The position numbers were made by a program, and so were the translations under genes. The notes beneath the pieces were generated by a model. It was not told the DNA's origin and did not search any database. It saw only the letters and a program-made list of their open reading frames with translations. A DNA stretch of 64,000 bases, from assembly GCA_012031035.1 (NCBI GenBank), contig JAAUUT010000003.1, positions 43,250 through 107,249 on the forward strand, read 5' to 3'. This document shows, piece by piece, positions 48,070 through 57,030 of the stretch; the first letter of the stretch is position 1; every line of letters begins with the position of its first letter. The stretch is from Candidatus Altimarinota bacterium (GTDB lineage Bacteria; Cyanobacteriota; Cyanobacteriia; Cyanobacteriales; Microcystaceae).

Positions 48070-48450
48070 AGCTGCCCTTACAGTTTTCTGTGTTAGCGAG
48101 TGAAGGAGTTTCTTAGGGGTCAAACGAGACGATTAACTCGTTAGTGCATACTTTATGCTTTACTCTCTGTTTCTTAAGTTTTTTTTTACTTCTGCATTAG
48201 TTAAGCTTATCAAGTTTTGGCTGTCTAACAGAAATTTTATTTTCTATGTTCAGATTTTAACTTTCTAATTTTCTAGTTTATCAAGAGATAAATTGCAAAA
48301 TATTTTTTTATTCTAAGGATTTTTTAACTTATTTTTATTTTATTAGTATGCAATTTAAGTGCGCAAAATGCTTTTTTTCACACACATTTTTTTTGTGGAA
48401 AGCATTAATAAAAGCTAAAAGTATTCCTAAATATATTTGTCGCTCTTTAC

Positions 48451-48492
48451 GTCTAAATGTTTATCTACCGACAGATAGATAAACATTTAGAC
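48451..48492. repeat. Perfect 17-bp inverted repeat with 8-base loop
   Basis: GTCTAAATGTTTATCTA (48451-48467) pairs perfectly with TAGATAAACATTTAGAC (48476-48492) around CCGACAGA. No T run follows on either strand. It lies in the 756-base region between the divergent kinase and NACHT genes and could be an operator, a cruciform or a small RNA stem. Confidence 0.75.
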
Positions 48493-48674
48493 TCATAAGC
48501 TAAAGTTCGATTTTATCTCTTTATGTTAATCGTTCTCTCCCAATATTTCAGATCGATCTTTAAATTTGCATTGACTCTAAGTAGAGAACGACAGACAATC
48601 AATAATTGTGAGATAGTATCAACTCACGTCGAATGTGAAATTCGTATTCATACTTGTGTCAAGGAGGTTTCAAA

Positions 48675-48788
48675 ATGACTTTGAAGAGCGCTTCCATTGA
48701 CCGAGTAACGGAATTATGGGAGTTTCAACTTCTAATTCACATTAGGCGTAACTCAGCAATTTCTTGCAAATTGTGTTTGCATTTTTAA
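48675..48788 (+). CDS. Possible 37-residue small protein upstream of the NACHT gene
   Basis: An ideal AAGGAGG sits seven bases before an ATG opening MTLKSASIDRVTELWEFQLL and ending HIRRNSAISCKLCLHF. No family known to me. The strength of the ribosome site and its place 37 bases before the NACHT start suggest a leader peptide or a relic of a longer gene. The rest of 48070-48825 shows no other gene. Confidence 0.35.
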   Translation: MTLKSASIDRVTELWEFQLLIHIRRNSAISCKLCLHF

Positions 48789-48825
48789 AATCTCCTTTTG
48801 ACGTTTATGGATAAATAGATCGAAA

Positions 48826-50400
48826 ATGGCAAAACGCTCGCTCAGATCGTCGAATACAGGAATCGTAAAAGCTAAACTCGCTTTTGAGAGTCAGGGATGG
48901 ACGCAAGAATCTTTGGCTTCAGAAGTTGGTTTATCGAGTCGTCAGTCTATTTGGAAGTTTTTTACGGGTAGACCGATCGAGCGCCATATTTTTAAAGAAA
49001 TTTGCTTTAAACTAGATTTAGACTGGATGGAAATTGCCGATCTCCCCAAAGAGCAACTTCCCGATCGCCAAAACCAAGAGATTGAAGAAAATGTAGGAAT
49101 TGAGGAATGGGTACAGAGAATGCGATCGCGCAACCGGGATCGACTTCAATCTCAATGTAATGCTTTACAGTCGTCTTTTGACTTAACCCAACCCCTTCTT
49201 AGTCAAATATATACCTCAGTCAATCTTCTACCACACCCTAGCAGCCAGCGTTGGTTAGAAATTTCTGACCTGCAAAACGTCCAGACAGAGGTAACACGCT
49301 TAGATTTTACACAAATCGAAGGTTCTACCATTCCTGGAATGGAGATTGTTGGTAAGCATAATAAGCTAATGATACTAGGCAAACCAGGGTCGGGAAAAAC
49401 TACTTTTTTACAATACGTAGCCTTGCAATGCAATCAGGGAAAATATAAACGGGAGTTAGTTCCTTTTTTTATTCAGTTAAGAATTTTAACGGTTGAGACT
49501 TCCGAAGGAGAAGATTTTAGTTTTCTTAACTATATTGTTCGTCAATGTCAAGCCTGTGGATTATCTCGCCATCAAGCCATCGTTCTCATACAAGAAGGAA
49601 AAATATTATTGTTGTTAGATGGTTTGGACGAAATTCTTCAAAAAGATAGCGAAGCAATCTTTAGACAAATCGATCTTTTTTCTCAAGAATACTATAAAAA
49701 TCATATTATTATTACTTGTCGAACGGCGGCTGCCAACTATCATTTTCCAGGATTTAGTTATGTTGAAATTGCTGATTTTCAACTCGAACAAATAGAAGTT
49801 TTTACTAAAAAATGGTTTGTGGCGACAGTTGGAAATGAAGCAGAAGGGTTGCTAAAAGCAGAACAATTCCTCGAACAATTAAAACGTCCAGAAAATCAAC
49901 CGATTAGAGAATTGGGAATTACCCCAATTTTGCTCAATCTCATTTGTTCGGTTTTTCAAGAGCGTTCCAGCTTTCCAACCAAGCGAGCAAAACTTTATCA
50001 GGCTGCTTTAGATATTCTGCTACAGCGTTGGGATAGAGCAAGAGGAATTCATCGCGATCTCATCTATCAATATCTCTCTTTACCCGATAAAATTAAACTT
50101 CTCTGTCAAATTGCCGCAACAACTTTTGAAGCAGAAAACTACTTTTTTGAAACGAGCGAAATTCTTTTAATAATTGAAGAGTATTTGCGTCATCTTCCCA
50201 ACAGTACAAACGATCTAGAAACGCTTTGGTTAGATAGCGAAGCTGTTCTGAAAGCAATAGAATTACAGCATGGATTGTTAGTAGAAAGAGCTAGAGATAT
50301 TTATTCTTTTTCACATCTAACTTTTCAAGAATATTTAACAGCCAGAAAAATTGTTGCCAGTCCTGACACGCAATCGTTGGAAACAGAATTACAAAACTAG
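48826..50400 (+). CDS. NACHT NTPase with N-terminal HTH, 5' part
   Basis: The N-terminal ~75 residues (MAKRSLRSSNTGIVKAKLAF, GWTQESLASEVGLSSRQSIW, then KFFTGRPIERHIF) form the HTH-like domain common on cyanobacterial NACHT proteins. The NACHT module has Walker A GKPGSGKTT (about 185-193), Walker B LLLLDGLDE (about 262-270) and sensor IITCRTAA, with the winged-helix part to about residue 510. This is a STAND-type switch, and relatives act in phage defence. The frame stops at an A4 run (50393-50396) that should be A5. Confidence 0.92.
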   Translation: MAKRSLRSSNTGIVKAKLAFESQGWTQESLASEVGLSSRQSIWKFFTGRPIERHIFKEICFKLDLDWMEIADLPKEQLPDRQNQEIEENVGIEEWVQRMRSRNRDRLQSQCNALQSSFDLTQPLLSQIYTSVNLLPHPSSQRWLEISDLQNVQTEVTRLDFTQIEGSTIPGMEIVGKHNKLMILGKPGSGKTTFLQYVALQCNQGKYKRELVPFFIQLRILTVETSEGEDFSFLNYIVRQCQACGLSRHQAIVLIQEGKILLLLDGLDEILQKDSEAIFRQIDLFSQEYYKNHIIITCRTAAANYHFPGFSYVEIADFQLEQIEVFTKKWFVATVGNEAEGLLKAEQFLEQLKRPENQPIRELGITPILLNLICSVFQERSSFPTKRAKLYQAALDILLQRWDRARGIHRDLIYQYLSLPDKIKLLCQIAATTFEAENYFFETSEILLIIEEYLRHLPNSTNDLETLWLDSEAVLKAIELQHGLLVERARDIYSFSHLTFQEYLTARKIVASPDTQSLETELQN

Positions 50401-51124
50401 CTAGTCATGTCATAGATAATCGTTGGAGAGAAGTCACTTTGCTAACAGTTAGCTTGTTACCTCAAGCTGACTTTTTACTAGAGAAAATGAAAGAAAAATC
50501 GACGATTTTGGAAATAGCGATCCCCAACTCCAAGAATTTTTAAATATTATCGCTCGCAAAGTAAACACTATAGAATTACCTTATTTGCGCTCGGCCGTTC
50601 GCGCTTTTTATTTTACGCTCTTTCAAAATCGAGATATGAATTTAGCTGTCTCTCTCGATGAAAATTTAGTCAATCGAAAAACTAGTCCCCTAGAACTTAA
50701 TTTAGATACAACACTAGCTCGTGCTTTTACTGATAGTTTACATCTAGTTCAAAATCCCGATCTTAAAAAATTTATTAACCTTTGTTTTAGTTTAAATTTA
50801 GAAAGCAAATTTAAACTTCAAGATAACTTTAAACAAGCAATAGAATCTCTCAAATCAAGATTGCCAGCACCGACACAAAGCAAAGAAACTGTTCAAGATT
50901 GGTGGGAAAATCAAGGTTCTAATTGGCTCGAACAATTTCGTTCTCTACTAATCGAGTATCGCCAGATCGGTTACGATTGGAATTTGAACGCGGAACAACA
51001 AACCCTGTGGCAAACCTATTACAATGCTAATCAATTTCTGGTTGAATGCCTGCGCAGTGATTGCCAAGTTAGTGCAGATGTAAAAAGCAATATAGAAGAA
51101 ACGCTATTATTGTCTAGAAATTAA
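50401..51124 (+). CDS. NACHT NTPase, C-terminal helical domain (3' part)
   Basis: After the first break the protein continues LASHVIDNRWREVTLLTVSL, then breaks again at an A5 run (50494-50498) that should be A6. It goes on DDFGNSDPQLQEFLNIIARK and, from the ATG at 50585, 179 codons to 51124 (TVQDWWENQGSNWLEQFRSLL in part). This is the C-terminal helical sensor domain of the NACHT protein, which would be about 766 residues whole. No separate promoter or ribosome site precedes 50585, so it is not an independent gene. Confidence 0.8.
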
Positions 51125-51134
51125 CTTTAAAAGT

Positions 51135-51596
51135 TTATCTGCTACATTCAACTTGATAAACTTCCTCAGCAACTCGTTTGAGTCGTTTTAATTGAGCTTT
51201 CATATCATTTTTCGTCCAATTAGCAGCGAATTGATTGAACCCCCAACTAACGATCGCATTAGGAATTTGAAATTGAAAGCAATTGATTAATTTTGTTCCT
51301 TGTGGATTGGGTTGACATTCCCAGCGATCGCGTCCTTTAAAAAATCCTTCAAATTCCCAAACAACTAATCCCGGTTCTCTCTCAACCACTATACTTTTTA
51401 AAGTCGGTTCGATGACAGGAATTTTAAGAATAAATCGACTGCGACTGCCTATTTTTGTACTCCATTCACCAACGGGTTCGCAACGCAAAGCAGGATTCAA
51501 CCAACGGTACATTAATTCGAGTTCGGTTACACAACGTTCGACAATTGTCGCACTAGCATTAATTTGAATTGATTGTTCAAAAACAGTCTTTTCCAT
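51135..51596 (-). CDS. SRPBCC-family protein
   Basis: A 153-residue START/Bet-v1-like fold protein of the polyketide-cyclase type, with INASATIVERCVTELELMYRWL at the start and a C-terminal long helix. These fold around a hydrophobic ligand. It is convergent with the NACHT gene (11 bases) and stands 20 bases after the hydrolase gene, so it probably belongs to the lipid-related run to its right. Ligand unknown. Confidence 0.82.
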   Translation of the reverse strand: MEKTVFEQSIQINASATIVERCVTELELMYRWLNPALRCEPVGEWSTKIGSRSRFILKIPVIEPTLKSIVVEREPGLVVWEFEGFFKGRDRWECQPNPQGTKLINCFQFQIPNAIVSWGFNQFAANWTKNDMKAQLKRLKRVAEEVYQVECSR

Positions 51597-51615
51597 TTAT
51601 TTTACGCAACAAAAA

Positions 51616-51897
51616 TTAAACCGCCGTGCAATCGCTATCCGAAAAAACATTATTATCTAAAAAATTTTTAGCTTGTATAATCTCGTCGAGATAAACATCG
51701 CTTTCCAATAAACAAGCATGACCGCCTTCGGGAAGAACTACTGTTTTAGCATGGGGAAGATAACTCACTAATCGTTGTGCTTCTTCAATCGACGGTAGCA
51801 AGCGATCGTTTTGACCGGCAATAATTAAGGTAGGTTGGGCAATGTGGCGCAAATCTTCCTCAGCAACTGAAAATTTTTCAATAAGGTCAATCGCCAA
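51616..51897 (-). CDS. Phytyl-ester-synthase-like hydrolase, 3' part
   Basis: IDLIEKFSVAEEDLRHIAQP continues the hydrolase after the one-base break. AGQNDRLLPSIEEA supplies the acid residue and EGGHACLLE the catalytic His. Joined, the enzyme has about 305 residues. It ends with a short polar tail (NNVFSDSDCTAV). Confidence 0.8.
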   Translation of the reverse strand: MAIDLIEKFSVAEEDLRHIAQPTLIIAGQNDRLLPSIEEAQRLVSYLPHAKTVVLPEGGHACLLESDVYLDEIIQAKNFLDNNVFSDSDCTAV

Positions 51898-52535
51898 GAA
51901 ACAACGCGCGGGGGAACTGAATTCATCGCATCGAACAAAGCCATGCGATCGCTAGCAGATATTCTCTCTAAAGCTGCTAGAAAAGGCAACAAGCTCATCG
52001 CCGAAACCGGATGTAGGAATGGTGGCATCCATTGAGTCACCTGTATTCCCAGACTCAATAGCGGTCGCTGATTGAACGAAGAAGAAGGATTGATTAGAAT
52101 CAATCTCTCAAATAGCAAAGGTTCTTCTAATACCAATTTCAGCGCCAGACATCCCCCGAAAGATTCGCCACAGAGATAGACGGGGGAACGTCCTTCGGAA
52201 GACAAGGAAGACAAGGGGGATAAGGAAGAATAGCTACTTTCCTTCTGAATTCCTGAACTTCTGAACTCCTGAACTACTTTTCTCCTAAACTCCTCTTTAG
52301 AAACCAGTTCATTTTTGATGAGTTTAATCGCTTCTTTTGCCAGTGTATCCCAATCACTCATGTCGTCTGAGGGAATTGCCAAACAGCGAATATCGAAGAA
52401 CTTCGCTAATCGATCGGCTTGCCTCTGATACAATAACCCCGTACCATCCATTCCAGGCAAAAAGATAAATAAAGGCAATTCTGGTTTGAGTGGGGTTGGA
52501 AGAATAAAACTCAGACGACTTTTGATTTCTGGCAT
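51825..52535 (-). CDS. Phytyl-ester-synthase-like alpha/beta hydrolase, 5' part
   Basis: FIFLPGMDGTGLLYQRQ gives the oxyanion region and CGESFGG the nucleophile elbow (Ser about 123). It resembles the hydrolase half of plant PES/ELT proteins, which remake thylakoid esters such as phytyl esters and triacylglycerol. Residues about 83-115 (KEEFRRKVVQEF to SSLSSEGR) are a repeat insertion. Near 51888-51897 the frame is lost by one base after VVSWR, and the C-terminal third is in the next entry. ATG at 52535, 11 bases from the acyltransferase stop. Confidence 0.82.
   Translation of the reverse strand: MPEIKSRLSFILPTPLKPELPLFIFLPGMDGTGLLYQRQADRLAKFFDIRCLAIPSDDMSDWDTLAKEAIKLIKNELVSKEEFRRKVVQEFRSSGIQKESSYSSLSPLSSLSSEGRSPVYLCGESFGGCLALKLVLEEPLLFERLILINPSSSFNQRPLLSLGIQVTQWMPPFLHPVSAMSLLPFLAALERISASDRMALFDAMNSVPPRVVSWRLTLLKNFQLLRKICATLPNLP
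52193..52290. repeat. Dispersed repeat inserted in frame in the hydrolase gene
   Basis: GGAACGTCCTTCGGAAGAC followed by AAGGAAGACAAGGGGGATAAGG, then TTCCTGAACTTCTGAACTCC units: the same composite element as at 8455-8562. It interrupts the hydrolase between IKNELVS and PVYLCGESFGG but keeps the frame open, adding about 30 residues. Confidence 0.75.
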
Positions 52536-52545
52536 CTAACTACAT

Positions 52546-53262
52546 TCAGTTTTTTAACAATTGTTCGATCTCTTGCTGACAGTAATTGGATAAGTCGCTA
52601 ACAACTTGTTTGGCATTACCTCCCCAATACTGTTGGCGATGACGATCGCCAATCCAATAAGGACGACCAATAAATACGTTAACATGACGATAGATTACCA
52701 TCGGATGACCGCTAGCACTATCAAAAAGCGGTTCCGAGGGATCGAAAAGACGCAGTAATTTTACCGGAAAAGTCGAAGCAACAATTTCTTCCTCCGACGC
52801 GATCGCGACCGGTATAATTGCTAGATTGGGGATAGCATTTCTAAAAGCTAAATGCGCAAATCCACGATGAAACTTTGCCATTTCCTTGGGTTGGGTTAGT
52901 TTCACCATTGGTTGAGTTCCTTCGGGAAAGATCCCTACCCATTGCTGAGATTCCAACATTTGAGTAGCTTGCTCTAAAAAATGCTTTCCTCGTTTGCTAG
53001 GTTCTTCTAGGGGAAAGCATCCTAACAGATGAATCAATTCCCTCAAAATAGGCGTTTGACCCATGTAATGATGGCAAGCAACGCGAATTGGTCTGTTTAA
53101 AGCTTGAATTAAAATCGAAGCGTCCATGAAACTGCGATGATTGCTTACTACGATCGCGGCTCCTGCTTCAGTCGGAATCCGATCTTCATGATAAACAAAC
53201 ATTCGCATTCCCATCGCCCCTAACATCAATTGAGAGACTGATAGCGGAGCATTAGCTAACAT
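52546..53262 (-). CDS. 1-acylglycerol-phosphate-type (PlsC-fold) acyltransferase
   Basis: A 238-residue LPLAT-fold enzyme with the catalytic NHRSFMD (H-x4-D, His about 41), the acyl-acceptor motif FPEGTQP (about 113) and PVAIASEEE. It is the bacterial counterpart of the acyltransferase half of PES-type proteins. Next to the hydrolase it suggests a two-protein system moving acyl chains from lipids to phytol, plastoquinone or diacylglycerol. The reaction is inferred, not shown. ATG at 53262; a 272-base region without genes separates it from divergent metG. Confidence 0.87.
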   Translation of the reverse strand: MLANAPLSVSQLMLGAMGMRMFVYHEDRIPTEAGAAIVVSNHRSFMDASILIQALNRPIRVACHHYMGQTPILRELIHLLGCFPLEEPSKRGKHFLEQATQMLESQQWVGIFPEGTQPMVKLTQPKEMAKFHRGFAHLAFRNAIPNLAIIPVAIASEEEIVASTFPVKLLRLFDPSEPLFDSASGHPMVIYRHVNVFIGRPYWIGDRHRQQYWGGNAKQVVSDLSNYCQQEIEQLLKN

Positions 53263-53534
53263 AGGCAGTGTAAATTTAACATTACTTTAATTAAGAAGTA
53301 ACTTATATTGTATTAAGATGGTTTTTTGTTTAACTCTATCCGTTGATACATCTGTTCTCAGTATTTTCCCGTAAATAAAACTCCTTAACAATGTTTTTAT
53401 AGATACCAGTAGGTCAACTAGATTAAGACAGAGATAAATAAATAAATAAACTAAAGACTAGAATAGATCCTTGGATTATCGCGCCAGCTAGTTTGAAAGC
53501 TTAGGCGCTTATCTTCTTATTTGTATAAGATTAC

Positions 53535-55142
53535 ATGGTTCAATATAAAACAAATCCCGATAAATTTGCATTAACCACTCCGCTATATTACGTAAACGAT
53601 CTGCCCCATATGGGGAGTGCTTATCCGACGATCGCCGCAGACGCGATCGCCAGGTGGAAGCGATTGCAAGGCTATTCGGTACTGTTTATCACCGGAACCG
53701 ACGAACACGGACAAAAAATCGAGCGTAAAGCCCAAGAACAAGAATTAGAGCCACAAAGCTACTGCGATCTCATTGTCCCTCATTTTGACGCGCTTTGGCA
53801 AAAACTAAACATTCGCTACGATCGCTTTAGCCGTACTAGTGCCGATCGCCATCATGCCATAGTCAAAGAATTTTTTGGGCGCGTCTGGGATCGCGGAGAT
53901 ATCTACCTAGCACAACAACAAGGATGGTATTGCGTAGCCTGTGAAGAATTTAAAGAAAAACGGGAACTATTAGAAGGAGGGTATTGCCCGATACATACAA
54001 ACTTAACAGCAGAATGGAGGGACGAGCAGAATTATTTCTTTCGACTGTCGAAATATCAAGACGCTTTAGAAACACTATATATAGAAAGACCTGATTTTAT
54101 TCAACCCGAAAGCCGTCGCAACGAAGTTCTCAACTTCGTCAAGCAAGGACTGCGAGATTTTTCCATTTCTAGAATTAATCTAAATTGTGGATTCCCAGTA
54201 CCAACCGATCCCAAGCATACTATTTATGTTTGGTTTGACGCGCTTTTAGGTTACGTCACTGCTTTACTGGAACCGGAGCAAGAACCAACCTTAGAGAATG
54301 CTTTATCTCAATGGTGGCCGATCGCGCTCCATTTAATCGGTAAAGATATTTTGCGATTTCATGCTGTTTATTGGCCAGCTATGCTGCTTTCTGCGGGATT
54401 GCCACTGCCAGGGCGAGTCTTCGGACACGGCTTTCTGACTAAAGACGGGCAAAAAATGGGCAAAAGTTTAGGAAATACCCTAGATCCCTTTGCCTTAGTC
54501 GAGCGTTATGGAGCGGACGCAGTAAGATACTACTTTCTTAAAGAAATTGAATTTGGAAAGGATGGTGATTTTAATGAAACGCGATTTATAAACGTTCTCA
54601 ATGCCGATTTAGCCAACGATTTAGGCAACTTACTCAATCGAACTTTGGGTATGGTTAAGAAATACTGCAACGGTGTTGGGCCACAACTAACCGCCGCAGA
54701 TATAGCTCAAGATAATCCTCTCAAAAGTTTTGGGTTAGAATTAGGCGATCGCGTCGCACAAGCATACGAACAACTCAGTTTCGGTAGCGCGTGCGAAACC
54801 ATTTTCGCGCTCGTTCGTTGTAGTAATAAATACATCGATGAAAGCGCACCTTGGAGTTTATTTAAAGAAGGCAAACAAGCAGAAGTCGAACAGATCTTAT
54901 ATTCCGTACTAGAATCGGTAAGACTGAGCGCTTATTTACTATCGCCGATTATTCCCAACTTAAGCAGCAATATTTATCAACAATTAGGTTTTTCCGTTGA
55001 TTTTAACAATTTTGAAGCTTTTAATCGGGTTATCCCTTTTGAGACACACGCTTGCTGGGGAAAACTACCAGTTAATCAACAGTTAAATAAACCTCAACCT
55101 ATCTTTGTTAAGCTAGAGCCTCCTTCTGAGAATTTATCGTAA
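53535..55142 (+). CDS. metG: Methionine-tRNA ligase
   Basis: MetRS of 535 residues charges initiator and elongator tRNA-Met. The HIGH variant HMGS (LPHMGSAYP), the KMSKS variant KMGKS (KDGQKMGKSLGN), the CysCys zinc knob remnant CVACEEF with YCPIH, and the anticodon-binding helices are present. It lacks the C-terminal dimerisation domain, as in many cyanobacteria. ATG at 53535 opens MVQYKTNPDKFAL. Likely monocistronic; 126 bases separate it from the labA-like gene. Confidence 0.96.
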   Translation: MVQYKTNPDKFALTTPLYYVNDLPHMGSAYPTIAADAIARWKRLQGYSVLFITGTDEHGQKIERKAQEQELEPQSYCDLIVPHFDALWQKLNIRYDRFSRTSADRHHAIVKEFFGRVWDRGDIYLAQQQGWYCVACEEFKEKRELLEGGYCPIHTNLTAEWRDEQNYFFRLSKYQDALETLYIERPDFIQPESRRNEVLNFVKQGLRDFSISRINLNCGFPVPTDPKHTIYVWFDALLGYVTALLEPEQEPTLENALSQWWPIALHLIGKDILRFHAVYWPAMLLSAGLPLPGRVFGHGFLTKDGQKMGKSLGNTLDPFALVERYGADAVRYYFLKEIEFGKDGDFNETRFINVLNADLANDLGNLLNRTLGMVKKYCNGVGPQLTAADIAQDNPLKSFGLELGDRVAQAYEQLSFGSACETIFALVRCSNKYIDESAPWSLFKEGKQAEVEQILYSVLESVRLSAYLLSPIIPNLSSNIYQQLGFSVDFNNFEAFNRVIPFETHACWGKLPVNQQLNKPQPIFVKLEPPSENLS

Positions 55143-55268
55143 CGATCCTCACCGAAGACTAAATAAAAAGTCTAAAGTAGACTAAGCAAAAAGGATCGAA
55201 AAAATGACCATAACAAATTTCTTTTTTGATAAAAAAACAGAGCTATTTAATAAACGGGGATTAAAACA

Positions 55269-55874
55269 ATGTTTGACGATTACGACAGTAACCCGATCTT
55301 TACACCAGAACAGGTATTAGAAAATCGGGGACGAGTAGCAATTTTTATTGATGGATCGAATTTATTTTACGCAGCACTTCAGTTAGGAATGGAAATCGAC
55401 TACACGAAGTTACTGTGTCGCTTAACTGGGGGATCGCGCCTGCTGAGAGCATTCTTTTATACGGGAGTCGATCGCACCAACGAAAAACAACAAGGATTCT
55501 TGTTGTGGATGCGTCGTAACGGCTATCGAGTTATTGCCAAAGACCTCGTACAACTTCCAGACGGCTCGAAAAAAGCCAATTTAGACGTAGAAATTGCCGT
55601 TGACTTAATGGCACTAGTGGGATCTTACGATACCGCCGTGATCGTGAGTGGAGATGGCGATCTCGCCTATGCTGCCGATGCCGTAAGCTACCGGGGATCT
55701 AGAATAGAAGTCGTTAGCTTGCGATCGATGACCAGCGATAGTTTAATCAACGTTGCGGATCGCTATATCGACCTAGAACAAATTAAAGAAGAAATTCAAA
55801 AAACGCCAAAGCATAGCCTCGGTTATCCTAGCTTTTCTAGTCTAGGGGCGTTGGATGAGGAAAAACATCGATGA
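55269..55874 (+). CDS. LabA-like NYN-domain protein
   Basis: A 201-residue NYN/PIN-like protein: FIDGSNLFYA (Asp28), LDVEIAVDLM, VSGDGDLAYA and the final VADRYIDLE are all family hallmarks of LabA/DUF88 proteins, which have a nuclease-like site and in Synechococcus affect circadian output. ATG at 55269. Its stop overlaps the lptC start by ATGA, so the two are cotranslated. Confidence 0.93.
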   Translation: MFDDYDSNPIFTPEQVLENRGRVAIFIDGSNLFYAALQLGMEIDYTKLLCRLTGGSRLLRAFFYTGVDRTNEKQQGFLLWMRRNGYRVIAKDLVQLPDGSKKANLDVEIAVDLMALVGSYDTAVIVSGDGDLAYAADAVSYRGSRIEVVSLRSMTSDSLINVADRYIDLEQIKEEIQKTPKHSLGYPSFSSLGALDEEKHR

Positions 55875-57010
55875 AAATCCTGGCTTTTGCCAAGGGAAGC
55901 TTGTTAGGAATATTATTACTCAGTCTTTTTGCCTGTCAGCAGCAAAGACCGCAGGAAAATACCAATAACAATCCTTCCTCTCCCTCAGTACAAGAAACGC
56001 GCTTAGTTTTAAATAACGCGACACTAGAGCAACCCAATAACAAAGGGCAGCTACTTTGGAAAATTCAGGTCGATAAAGCGATTTATAGTCCCGACCAGAA
56101 ACAAGCCGAATTGAATCAGATTAAGGGAAATCTTTATCAAGACGGCAAAATTGTCTTGCAAGTGAGCGCCGACAAAGGAAAAATTTATAAAGACGGAGAA
56201 AGTATCTTTTTACAAGAAAAAATTATCGCAACCGATCCCCGCAATAAAGCCATTCTTCGCGGCGAGGAGGTCGAATGGCGACCTAATGAAGACGTACTCA
56301 TCGTGCGAAAAAATCTTAGGGGAAACAACGCCAAACTAGATGCAACGGCGAAAGAAGGGAAATACTATACCAGACAGCAACGGTTAGAGTTAATTGGTAA
56401 TATTATTGCTACTTCAAAAGAGCCGAAACTACAATTAAAAACCGAGCATCTATTTTGGAATATCGAACAGGATAAAGTAATCGGCGATCGCCCGCTAACA
56501 ATGGTACGCTACAAAGACAAAACCGTTACCGACCGAGTAAGTGCCAATCGCGCCGAAGTCAATTTAAAAATTTCCAATGTCCTCGTCCGCGACAATGTTG
56601 AATATCGCTCGATTAATCCTTCCGTACAAGTTGCCGCTAACGCGGTTAACTGGAATTATCAAACTCGCCTGCTTATCTCTAACCAACCCGTCCGACTGTT
56701 TCAGTACAAAGAGTTAGTAACAATTACAGGCAATCAAGCACAAGTAGATTTAGAAAAAGAAGTTGCTCGTCTCAAAGGTGGGGTTCAAGGATATAGCGAT
56801 CGCGATCGATCTAAATTATATGCTCGCGAGATGACCTGGTATATTCCCAACCAAAAAGTTGAAGCAATGGGAAATGTGATTTACGAACAGAAAAACCCTC
56901 AGTTTAATGTAACGGGACAAAGAGCAGTAGGAACCCTACAAAATAACAATATCGTCGTCAGTGGGAATTCTCAAGACAGAGTAGTTACAGAAATTGTGCC
57001 AGAGAGCTAG
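55871..57010 (+). CDS. lptC: LPS export periplasmic protein LptC
   Basis: A 379-residue LptC, the bitopic protein that passes lipopolysaccharide from LptB2FG to LptA. A lipobox-like LSLFACQQQ (Cys22) suggests a lipoprotein rather than the usual anchor. The long beta-jellyroll region holds repeated (K/R)G-(N/G) strands (GNLYQDGKIVLQ, LRGNNAKLDATAKEG, GNIIATSKE). Cyanobacterial LptC proteins are this long, about twice the proteobacterial size. ATG at 55871. Confidence 0.9.
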   Translation: MKILAFAKGSLLGILLLSLFACQQQRPQENTNNNPSSPSVQETRLVLNNATLEQPNNKGQLLWKIQVDKAIYSPDQKQAELNQIKGNLYQDGKIVLQVSADKGKIYKDGESIFLQEKIIATDPRNKAILRGEEVEWRPNEDVLIVRKNLRGNNAKLDATAKEGKYYTRQQRLELIGNIIATSKEPKLQLKTEHLFWNIEQDKVIGDRPLTMVRYKDKTVTDRVSANRAEVNLKISNVLVRDNVEYRSINPSVQVAANAVNWNYQTRLLISNQPVRLFQYKELVTITGNQAQVDLEKEVARLKGGVQGYSDRDRSKLYAREMTWYIPNQKVEAMGNVIYEQKNPQFNVTGQRAVGTLQNNNIVVSGNSQDRVVTEIVPES

Positions 57011-57030
57011 CAAGAAAATAAAGCCACTAA

